Below, piece by piece: positions 54,625 through 64,000 of a stretch of DNA of 64,000 nt (the first letter of the stretch is position 1; every line of letters starts with the position of its first letter). Under the pieces are notes generated by a model that worked only from the letters and a program-made list of their open reading frames with translations, made no database searches and was not told where the DNA came from. This DNA is from Agapetus fuscipes (Eukaryota > Arthropoda > Insecta > Trichoptera > Glossosomatidae). Location: assembly GCA_951799405.1 (NCBI GenBank), contig OX637338.1, positions 6,572,001-6,636,000 on the forward strand, in the 5' to 3' direction. A program made the translations under genes and the position numbers.

Positions 54625-54840
54625 AATTCTAAATAAAGCTAGTTTTTGTTTAACGTAGTTTATTTTCACAATAATATTTAATATCTCGAGTACTTTCGAC
54701 CTTCAATATTCAGGCCATTATCAAGAGTGATGTATAAAAAATTAAAATTATTAAGAACAAACCATAGATCAAAATTATTGATCTATGGTAATGAATTTTC
54801 ACTGTGTGAATACACAAACCCTACAAAATCCAATTCTAAA
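54625..54840. mobile_element. PLE terminal module with start of PLE ORF
   Basis: Left arm tttaacgtagtttattttca as in the 4.8-kb copy, hammerhead-like motif, a small ccatagatcaa/ttgatctatgg hairpin, then ATG and the 14 PLE codons at 54793-54833. Confidence 0.75.
54688..54728 (-). ncRNA. Hammerhead-like motif, U3/A8 variant, second copy
   Basis: Minus strand: CTC, TTGATAA (54718-54724), extra U, helix II GGCC/GGTC (54713-54716 with 54698-54701, one G-U pair), GAAA (54694-54697), GTACTCGAG. Compared with the 7.2-kb copy, helix II has changed but still pairs, which suggests the stem is or was maintained. Confidence 0.5.
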
Positions 54841-55527
54841 TATTATCATTTTTAGAAAAAAATACCAAATGTTTGTTTTTGTCGCGCTCCAATCTTTTCT
54901 TGAGGCATGTTCCCAAAAGTTGTTCCAGAAAAGTGATTTGGAAAAAAAAAGGAAAAGAACACCATTAAGACACAATCTTTCCTTCTCTTATTGTTGTGTT
55001 CTTTGTATTCAGTTAACACCCTACTTTTTCATTTGAAAAGCACCTTTTTGGGTTCGAAAAACCAACAGACAAAACATCCACGAAGCACGTTTTTGCTACA
55101 TCTGAATTCAACACAAAAACTCTTACAGCTTCAGGAAAGCATCAACACATTTCGTTGTTATATTAAACGTGACCTCTGTATGTTTCGTTGCGTGTAAAAC
55201 TTTTATAAAGTACTTGTTTACCATGAAAAACTTTTAAGCGACGCGGTGTTGACATTTTCTAATATTTTGTGTAACATTTTTGTGACACACGACCAGCACA
55301 CGCCCTTGACACTTCAATGTTGTGTCAAATCTCACAACAACATAGTATACGATGACTGATTGAGGGCACTATGGGTGTGCCAACTAGTGCATGTTTTTAT
55401 TTTAACATCACTGTATCAGTTTTGTATTTTTTGCAATCCAATATTTTTATTTTGCGATTGGAAACTCCAAAAGGGTTTTGGATTTCAATAAACACGACTA
55501 TGGAACACACCTCTATTTGACATCTTT
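54841..55527. other. No gene seen
   Basis: Short open frames on both strands, none with motifs. Confidence 0.5.
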
Positions 55528-55775
55528 AATAATATAAGTTGCAAAGATATATTAATATTTCAAATACATATTAAAATGCATGCCCACAACGTGCATGTAA
55601 TTTTGCGCTTGCAAATGCTACATGCGTACTTACAAATTAAAATCCAAACCCGCATGAACATCAGCCCTACAACTTCTACTGACCTTTATGAAACAGGGGC
55701 TACATTGGTAAAGTGAACCATTTTTTACAGTACACCCATACTGTCAGCCTTATACTAAGCTATATGTTAAATAAT
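55528..55775 (-). repeat. Family B SINE-like element, copy 28
   Basis: Full length, diverged. Confidence 0.75.
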
Positions 55776-56324
55776 ACAAATCTGTGGGCGAAAGAAAAAA
55801 AACGAGTCAAAAAATTGGTATTCAAAGTGATTCTTTAGATACCTATAATATATCTACAGAATTAATTATGTTACTCATTCCGTTGTTCCTATCGCCCACA
55901 GAAATATGTTGATCGTGCAAATAATAATATGTTTGTATACCTGTGGTTAGATCACAAGAGTTTAGTGGAATACAAAAGAGAGATTATCTTGAATTCTCAC
56001 AAATCCAGCTTAGTTGTGATAAATTAGGTAAATACAAACATCTCAACACAGAGATTGTCTTGGGTTTATTATCCTCAGTGTGAGTCACTTACAGGGAAAT
56101 CAAGACAAAGCGCAGCAACGCAAATGTTTACAAAGAATCTCTTCCACTTGGCACGCGACGCTGCCGAGCGCGCTGTCACCCGGAGTAATTAATTATTATT
56201 GGAGATATTGAAACAAACAACCACAACAATTTTTATTAATATCTCCAGATAATAAAGTAGCAAAGTATTATGGTACTCCTATAAATGGTGCATAGAATGC
56301 TAAACTCAGTTTTTGTATTTGGTA
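55776..56324. other. No gene seen
   Basis: A short ggagatatt/aatatctcc inverted pair at 56201-56266. 56150-56185 is slightly GC-rich. Confidence 0.5.
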
Positions 56325-56545
56325 TCTTACCTTATTAAGCTTCTTATCTCATTAAGAATCTTATCGTTATGATTTTTGTGATTTATCTTATTGAGTATCC
56401 TATCTCATTAATTAATCTTGTCTTAGTGAGATTTGCATCTCATTGAGTATCTTTACCTATTAAGTATCTTATCTCATTGAGTATATTATTATTACTTAGA
56501 CTATTTTATTCATAAGTATCTTATCTCATTAATAAAGTTATAATT
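56325..56545. repeat. Degenerate minisatellite
   Basis: About eight repeats of a gtatcttatctcattaa unit, 20-40 bp spacing, loosely conserved. Confidence 0.75.
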
Positions 56546-56689
56546 GAATCTTAGGTACATAGATGGTTGAACAACAGATGCTCAATGATCTATGTCCTAC
56601 GCTCGCGGTAATAGGTACTCACGAAATTAATTCAAAACAATTTTCAAAAGATACATTGATACTAAAGGTTCGTTTTTAATACAAACAAA

Positions 56690-56845
56690 CACACGCGCGT
56701 AAACAGATGCTGCCAAACCTAACATAAACATAAACCTTGCATTTCCTGCCACTTTTACCTGAATTCAGGGTTGCATCGGCAAAGTAAGCCAAGTTTGTAC
56801 AGCATGGGGGTCAGCTTCATAAGCAACCTATTCTTCAAGGAATTT
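56690..56845 (-). repeat. Family B SINE-like element, copy 29 (partial)
   Basis: acataaaccttgcatttcct to gtcagcttcataagcaacc. Confidence 0.7.
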
Positions 56846-58438
56846 TAATTAAAACATGAGTTAAAATTTTCGTTTATGTAACAGAACTGTTGATCACTGT
56901 CAGATTTTCATACTTCCGACAACACTAGAGTGGGGTTAGTATCAAATTTAGTTGCCACGGTGATTTCGTTTTTATGTACAAATATTGAAGATGGATTTGA
57001 GACACGTTGGTAACATAGACAATGACAAAATAATAACATTTCGTCTGTTGTCAATTACTGGTGCTTCATGTCCTTAGAAACAAAATAAAATTTACTACCA
57101 CTCCATACCTCCATACATTTATTGTCAAACAGGAGTCCTTTAAATAATTTATTCACTTAAACCATTTCCTTTGAAACGTTTCTTCTTTGCAAACGTGACT
57201 TTTTTGAAAATTTTGAAAAATTCCCAAAATAAACTTTGTAAGTGTATCTTTTTAGGAAACAGATTGCCTCACTTATATTATTGAACAGCAGAAAAGATAA
57301 CCCTTTTCACTTTTAGGGACACGACAAATTGTTATTCCAAGGAAAAAGATAACTGACTCTATCTGGAATATCTCTCGAGGGGGATATTCACTCAGGCATT
57401 TCTCTCTTAATTCGGAGGCAGCAGCAAACGCGTAGAAAGATTGGGGGAGAAATGTTAAATGTTTACTGTCACAGATTTATTCTAACAAAGCGTGACAACT
57501 GAGCAACAATTCACCGTGGACTCATCTTATATGTTGAATAATAAAACAAGAAAAAACAAGTTGAGTAAGCCCTCTGAAATTGGGAGAAAGGTATCTCGCA
57601 TACAATGAGATATGACTATTTTTCATCAGGTAGCTTTACAACATACTAGGTGTAAATACTATTTGCGAGATACGAGTATAACAAACGTCATTCACTAAAC
57701 TTGTAAGTACGTAAGTTTTATTTTTTATTAATTAGCATTTATAATGACTTCCTGTTTTTTAAAAGTAAAATAATATATGTGGGTACATCAGTTTTGAAGT
57801 AACACGATAATGTCTTAGAGCATAGACTGTTTTTTTCTGTTTTTCTTTACGGAAGGTTGTCAGTTTGTGAACCTTGTCCTTGGACAGAGATATCTGTGAG
57901 CATAGATAGCAGATGAAAATTGACAGCCGATTACACTGAAAAACTAGGATCCTTAGAAACAAATCAAATAATGAAACTATCGGCATTGTGTCAAGTATTA
58001 TCCCTACTTTTCGTCAGAACTCCATTCCGTTATTCGTTAAGGTCATAAAATACAAAGACGTAGGTCATCGTTCCTTTTTTTTTCGTACAACTTTTTGATC
58101 TTTCAAAACAATGCAGGGTAATCATTTTATCAAAAAATCACGTAGGCAGCTAAAAAGCTTCGCTAAACAGTTCTGCTGTTTTACATGATATGTTTTTACG
58201 CCTGTCGGCAACTTTTGCCGGAAGCTATGATAAAAGTTATGTAATTACGTGATACAAAAGCAACTCTTGCTCAAAAACAAACACGTATCAAAAAGACGAA
58301 AAGTATTTTCAGGTTAAAAAACACACCCGAAAACTTAATAATTATAATTTTGTAAAAATAAAAATCAAGGAAAAATTGCATTCAATCTGCAATCATATAC
58401 AATGTTTTAATTGTTATTTATTAACGTAGGTACTAACG
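56846..58438. other. No gene seen
   Basis: Longest gap without a recognised feature in the right half. A gcaacttttgc hairpin at 58207 is unremarkable. Confidence 0.5.
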
Positions 58439-58510
58439 GTGTTATTCACACACAGCAAATCCATAGCTCAACCGTCACCTAACATGAATTTTCCATGCAA
58501 AAAAAAAGAT
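58439..58510. mobile_element. 'ctattcaca' MITE, copy 4 (one end)
   Basis: gttattcacacacagcaaat, as at 7978; the right end is missing. Confidence 0.55.
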
Positions 58511-58699
58511 GGAACAGTTGAATGAACAAGTTGGTTCATAAATTACGTCAATAAATTGTATTTTTGTATAGTAATAAATTTAAAATAAAAACACAGTTTT
58601 AGTTCACTGTTTGTAAATTGTACTCATCCTCTAACCATTTCTCTCAATGTAGGGTTATTGCAATGCAAATGCGTCTTCATAAAAAGGATCTATTTTTTT

Positions 58700-58923
58700 A
58701 AAACAGTACCCTTAGTACGAGTTGCAAAACTTGAGAAAAGTAAAGTTTACGGAAAATATTAAAGAGTGATTTCTCCCAAAATCTGCCGTTTTTGTTTCTT
58801 ACACTTTATGGTCTTAGCAAAATTGCAAAAAAAACGGCAGATTTTGGGAAAAATCACTCTTTAATAATTGCCGTAAACTTTACATTACTCAAGTTTTGCA
58901 ACTCGTACTAAGGGTACTGTTTT
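58700..58923. mobile_element. Long-arm palindromic MITE next to the MCT exon
   Basis: Arms of about 105 bp (aaaacagtacccttagtacg against cgtactaagggtactgtttt; ccaaaatctgccgttttt against aaaaacggcagattttgg). It ends 67 bp before the exon at 58991. Confidence 0.85.
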
Positions 58924-58990
58924 GTCCTATAAATCCTGAAAAATATTTGAATAAATCAATCTAACTTGTGTTGTTTTTGTGTGCTTTCAG

Positions 58991-59110
58991 CTGACGGGAT
59001 GACCTACTCGTTTGGCATATTTTACGTCGAGTTCCTGGAATACTTCAACGAGGGCAAAGGTTACACGGCGTGGATCGTTTCCATTCTGGTCGGCGTCACG
59101 CTATGCTCAG
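58991..59110 (+). CDS. MCT (SLC16-type) transporter, second coding exon
   Basis: 120 nt between acceptor ttgtgtgctttcag and donor g|gtacgc. The translation after the split codon is DGMTYSFGIFYVEFLEYFNE, then GKGYTAWIVSILVGVTLCSG. This is the end of TM1, the first external loop and TM2 of an insect monocarboxylate transporter. Phase 1 at both ends, so it joins exon 32750-32885 in frame and continues to an exon right of 64000 that I could not find. Codon use and GC content stand out clearly from the intron. Confidence 0.9.
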
Positions 59111-59211
59111 GTACGCATTATATTCAAATATTCTACCAGTGTAAATATTCCAAAGCCTTTATTTTTATGACATGCAATTGAACTTTAATCTGCTGCCAAA
59201 ATTTTTATAAT
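59111..59211. other. Start of next MCT intron
   Basis: AT-rich. No further MCT exon was found up to 64000; the next would encode TM3-TM4. Confidence 0.6.
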
Positions 59212-59448
59212 ATCTTTATCAAATCTTAGTTGCAAATTTACATTCAAAATTCATAGTAAATGGATGGCCACAAACATACACGTATAAATTCGCGCTGTGT
59301 ATCTGTAACGTGCATGTGTACTTAACTAAATTAAAGTAAACCCATCACTTGTGCTAACCTTTTCTGAAACAAGAGTGACGTTGGCAACGTGGACCATTTT
59401 TAAAGTATGTGTGGTCAGCCTAATACCAACCTATAAGTCAATGAATTG
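59212..59448 (-). repeat. Family B SINE-like element, copy 30
   Basis: Near full length, diverged. Confidence 0.75.
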
Positions 59449-59518
59449 TACATCATCATAGAAAAGTGCAATACTTGAAACTACAAAAATTACAATTTAT
59501 ACCGCCTCTAATATACAT

Positions 59519-60270
59519 TCTGACCGGTTTGTAGTCATGTGGTTAACGTTTCAGATTTGTGATTGGAAAGGTAGTTTATTCGATTCCGAGAGGAGCACCA
59601 AACAAGTTGAAATTGCTTGTTTCGTTCGGAAAAGTCATCAGCTTTTACCAAGAACTATAGCTCAAGTATAAAAAAATTGCGGTCGATAGCTCAGTTGGTA
59701 GAGTGCTTGCATTCCATGCCGTGAGCTCGGGTTCGAATCCCACCGAGCGCGAGGGTGTCAGAAATGATTTCCCGTTTCGGTGTTTATTTCAAACCCCAAA
59801 ATAATAATACCGGCAAGGTTTACTCAGCCTTCACAAGAAATGAGTACCAGCTCTCTCGGGAGCTGGGAAAACACCACTTCAATTGAAGTGGTTGGCGTAA
59901 GGCCGGCCCCCTTACCTGTAAAAATAAATAGGTTCAACTCGCCACATGCGACCCCTTCGGGGATAACGCGGCAAGAAGTTACACTATATGTGTAGCTTAG
60001 TTGCGTTGCGTTTGCGTACACTCACCTTACTTGCGTAAATCGAAAGAATGTAAAAAACTAAATGTCTTTCAAACAGTGCCGTCGTATATTCCAAAGATTT
60101 TAGATTCACGCAATCGAGGTGACTTTTCACATTTTTTTGTACTCGGGGGTACTAGCAACCACAAGTCTACCCAGCAATTGGGTTTATTTTGAGAAATTGC
60201 ACTAATTAGCAACGACCAGAGGTTTCTTGAGATGTGACTCACACAAAAACCATAAGGGAATAAAGAAGCT
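59519..60270 (+). repeat. Family C SINE, copy 9, apparently interrupted by family A
   Basis: Decayed tRNA-like head and early body 59519-59672; late body and type 1 tail 60130-60270 (gagatgtgactcacacaaaaa). Confidence 0.55.
59679..60000 (+). repeat. Family A tRNA-derived SINE, copy 3 (full length)
   Basis: Intact boxes gatagctcagttggtagag and ggttcgaatcccacc; the same body as 36394-36716 with very few differences. Confidence 0.9.
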
Positions 60271-62044
60271 TGGTGAGACTCTGTAAAAGATGGTCTGACT
60301 TTGCCTTAAATGGAGAAAAATTATTTGAAATCATCCAAATTCATCCAAAAGTAGAGAGATTAAAAGAAGGAATTTAATCTTCATTGGCAAGAAGTCGTTT
60401 AACAGAATCTTTAGAGAATGCCAAATCATTTTATTTTAAACTAATCGTTTTGCATTTTTTGGGCATGCATTTAATAAGAGCCTTAAATGTTAATATATCT
60501 TTGCAGCTCAGATTAAAGATTATAGATATAGTTTTTTTTATGTATATAAAGCTCTTTATATTATTTTTAAAAAGCAGTAAGCCAAACGTGTTAAGAAAGA
60601 CATTTCGTGCTTATCAAAACATCATAATTTCTAGAAAGCAAAATGACACAATTTTCTCGTAGCTTTTACAAACAGATTATGTCATCAGTCTTTTGTTGTG
60701 AATTAATGTAGCGTTCAAATCACAAAGAAAATTTGTGCTCACCAAGTCATGCTACGCTAAAGTAAAGTCGAATAAATAATTTTATTAAAACCGAACTGTG
60801 CAAAATAAAAATAGTTTTGTGTCGTGAAATTTCATGCAATGGATTCGTGGCATGATGCGATTAAGACCTTTAAACTAGTTTAGTTAAATAATTATCTGGA
60901 ATTAGTGACAGGTTTTATATGCGACTGTTTGTATAAGTTACGAGTTAAGCTAGCGATCGGTAACGGAATCAACAAAATTGGATTTTTTTAAAACGCCATT
61001 AGAATGTATTCACTCCTATTAGCATTTTTGGTGTATATCTATATCTAATGGATACATACTATGCACTTTTTATATTTGAATCACTGCTGTGCTAAAAGCA
61101 ACCTTACTTATATGGATTCGTAAAATGAATTTCCAAAAATGTGTTTTCTTAAAAAGTATGGTCATTTACTTTGATATCATTATTTTCTCATATTGCTACC
61201 CCGAGTATAAAATATTTCATTAATACTAAATCATCGCGTTATAACCGTAGTGTTTTTTAGTTATTTTTCTATTAACATGATGATTGAATATTTAAACGAT
61301 TTAATACCGGTATACTTCTTCTTGAAAGTCTTTTCACGTGTTTTCTGGAAACTTCTCTTGGTTTGGGGGTACTACAAATATCACTACGTAGAGAAAATCG
61401 TTCTTCTCTTTTGCACGGTCAGTAAAATCCGTTTTTTCATTCTATAAAACTACGAATATTATCGATATTTGAATTAAGGACAGCGTTCCAAATAAATCGA
61501 TACGTTCTCTCAGTATTTTTCAGAAACATTTTATCCATAGATGATCAATGGAATATCGTTTTGCTGTTTGCAAAATTTATGAAAGTCGATTTATGGCTTA
61601 GCTATCTCTGATTAAACACTGTTATGTACTAATCATTCGTTAGATAAACAGCACAATTTCTGGCGTGTTTACACCGATAAAGGATTTTACACAACTTCCT
61701 TAGTGAACTGTCAGTTAGTTACATTTAGCTAGCGGAATATATACGCCGGGGAATAACGACATGTCATCGTGGTACTATTATTCGTGCCAAGGACGCGACG
61801 ACCTTGCGCCATTAGTCATAGCGGCACTCTACGCCCGCAGGCCAAACAGACAAAGAAAGTTAGCAAAAATATAAGACTGTAATAATTTTTGGGATGCATT
61901 TGCCTTAGATTATTCACACATCGTCCCCCCAGTTATTGTTTGCCTTATCCACAGTTTGTTTCAAAGATGACCTTTAATTTTATTTTTTTATGTTAAATTG
62001 ATTTGTGAAGAGGAATGCAATTCACCAACCTATTCTGCCTGGCC
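60271..62044. other. No gene; family B 3' end (copy 31) at 60455-60530 (+)
   Basis: 61735-61855 is less AT-rich (ggacgcgacgaccttgcgcc) but no splice-bounded frame gives an MCT-like sequence. Confidence 0.5.
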
Positions 62045-62235
62045 AGAAACAGGTATTAATATCATCAATTAATAATTCATGATTGTTATTTTAATGAATT
62101 ATTAATTAATAATTACCCAATAACATCTGTTGAACCAGGGTCAAAGTTATGGTCAAATGACCCAGGCGGGGATCGAACCAACGTTGCTCTATTCCAAACA
62201 CACTAGAAAGATCAGCCCACTTGGCCCCCTCGGCC
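62045..62235 (-). repeat. tRNA-like SINE fragment of a fourth family
   Basis: Minus strand: ggccaagtgggctgatcttt and ggttcgatccccgcctggg act as A- and B-box-like parts. The outer part aatgaattattaattaata resembles 30390. Confidence 0.5.
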
Positions 62236-62449
62236 ATAACACCGACAATGAAATTTCTGAGCTAAGAAAAAAACGTTAAAGATAATAATGTGACAGTTGT
62301 TTTTTTTTCAATCAATGCCCAGTGTGTATAAGACACATTGGTTCAGTACATATACAAACAGTGCTCATGTGAAATTATATCTGATGGACATGAGACAAAC
62401 AAGCACTAAGGGGACGACATGCTGTCCTCATCCATTCTTGAATAAAATG

Positions 62450-62698
62450 TCATTCCTTGACTTATATGTTGGTATGAGGTTGACCACCCATACTGTAAAA
62501 GAATGTTCACTTTACCAATGCGACCCCTGTTTCAGGAAAGGTCGGCAAAAGTTGCAGGATTTATGTTCATTTGAGGTTTAGTTTTTAATTTGTAAGTATA
62601 CATGCAGCATTTTTTAGCGAGAACTTACATGTGTCTGTTTGTGGGCAATTTTAAATGTGAATAATATCCTTGCAACTTAGATTATACAGATTATAGAT
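62450..62698 (+). repeat. Family B SINE-like element, copy 32
   Basis: Full length with tail gattatacagattatag. Confidence 0.85.
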
Positions 62699-64000
62699 TC
62701 CAATTTTGAGGCAAGTAAGGCGTTGTCATTGGTATTAAACATAGAATCTGCGGACAAAGTGAAATTATGTATCTTTTAAATTGTAGTCGTCAATTATTAT
62801 TACTCTTTTTCAAAAAACAGTACCTACACCATGACATGACGTCACAAATTTAGGTAGTTCTATTGTTTAAACTTTTATTGTAATTATTTCTCTATTAGAA
62901 CTTTACATCATTATATAATTGATGCTCAACTGAATCCACTCGTACGTAATTCAAGTTTTAAGTTAGATAATTTGCCATCAGTCAATGAATATACGCTAAA
63001 GACACTACTAACAACCAGCTGTCATGAAAAAGTTCAGACTGTCTTCGTCCGAACACGCCAATTACTGTCTACGACAAAAGCTTTGTGCCTCTGCCTACGC
63101 CAAACTTGACATTGGAACTGAAACAATCGGAAGCTACGCAAGAGTGAAATTCATTTTTTCTTAAAGAATTTCAGCATTCAACCTCTAGCTGCTATATCTC
63201 TAAATAGGTAACATTTACGTACGGGAGCAATTTATATTTTTTTTTTCTTTGGTGACTTGCTGTCACTTTTCTTATTAGTACCTTTTTTCATAGAATCTTC
63301 TACGGACTTACAAGGAAAACGTTGAGATTTTTTGAGGTAAAGGAAAAAAAATTGAAAACATATGAAAAATGTATGAAAAAACAGAACAAAGATAATGTAA
63401 AATAAATTACTACATCAATGTACACTGAATATTTGATGAAATGAAAGCAGCATGAATATTTTCTAGAAACTAAAGTTTGCCGGATGGATTGCTTGCGGCG
63501 ATTTGGTATTCAATTAAAAAGTTTAATGGGTATCTAGTACGTGCCGTAGAAGCAACTTGAAAAGTATATGTAGACTGGTGAAAAATTATTAACTCTTTGA
63601 TTTGATTTTCACCTTGTAGAAAACATGTTTCAAAAGAATCTCTCTAACCCTTAAAGATTATATTGATGTACCTGATGTGAGCGTGCAGCTTCTAAACTTT
63701 ATATATAAACTCATTTATAGCGTTTACCTAAAAAATGAATGGATACTAAAATAGCACTTCTTGTGAGCGTTTTAGTTGTCATACGTAAAATTTAGTACTT
63801 GAAGTACAGGTCAAGCTTTATGAAACACGTGTTGGGAACAAAGTGATAATGAGCCAAACGTAGTTCAATCACGTCCGCCGACTTGGTAATATAATAATCA
63901 TATTCTGGCACGTGCCAGCCACTCGAAACCATAGCACGCTGCCATCAATCACATCTGAAACAAAAATCTCCTGAAAAAGAGTTTCCTAAAGATCTTCTTT
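62699..64000. other. No gene; family P MITE at about 63700-63812
   Basis: tactaaaatagcacttctt ... tacttgaagtacag is the MITE. The rest is AT-rich intron-like sequence. Confidence 0.5.

Noticed and set aside
56325..56545. CRISPR-like array
   Set aside because: Units are degenerate with no uniform spacers; eukaryotic context. It is a simple minisatellite. No CRISPR array anywhere in the window.
61735..61860. Possible third MCT exon
   Set aside because: Less AT-rich, but no frame gives TM3/TM4-like sequence and no acceptor-donor pair fits phase 1.

Overview
The window looks like a transposon-rich, AT-rich arthropod intron region, most likely from an insect. Frequent tacctac/gtaggta runs hint at Lepidoptera, but that is an impression only. 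The one host gene I can support is a plus-strand SLC16/monocarboxylate-transporter-type (MCT) gene seen as two exons. Exon 32750-32885 holds the start codon and the DGGWGW signature at the start of TM1, and exon 58991-59110 continues TM1-TM2. Splice sites and phase match, and the intron between them is about 26.1 kb. A probable 5' UTR stretch lies just upstream (32329-32749). A possible core promoter with a non-coding first exon lies at 11207-11450.

Almost everything else is mobile DNA. From the left: a minus-strand Ty3/gypsy element (pol start, protease, gag with an N-terminal SAP-like domain, PBS, 471-bp LTR) runs off the left edge and is inserted into a Penelope-like element (PLE). That PLE ends in a perfect 204-bp palindrome, and other PLE ends lie at 7.2, 26.6, 50.6 and 54.7 kb. 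A complete minus-strand BEL/Pao element (14766-24370, 5-bp target duplication) is split in its polyprotein by a 2.35-kb TIR element. Further along are two 5'-truncated CR1/L2-like LINEs (28.5-29.7 and 31.65-32.06 kb), a decayed hAT (39744-41192) and several MITE families. One MITE family appears to have seeded a 120-bp satellite (37.65-38.49 kb).

Three SINE-like families fill the gaps. Family A is tRNA-derived. Family B is about 250 bp with a CR1-type tail and more than 30 copies or pieces. Family C is tRNA-derived with two alternative 3' tails, and at least one copy carries a 5S-rRNA-derived piece in front of the tRNA-like head.

The most unusual material is a set of hammerhead-ribozyme-like motifs. 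One at 13.55 kb has an intact consensus core inside a near-perfect inverted repeat. Two in PLE ends carry a paired C3-to-U / G8-to-A change that would keep the 3-8 base pair. Two more are weaker (26.68 and 33.16 kb). All recognisable autonomous elements run antisense to the MCT gene. I made no database comparison; family names rest on motif recognition.
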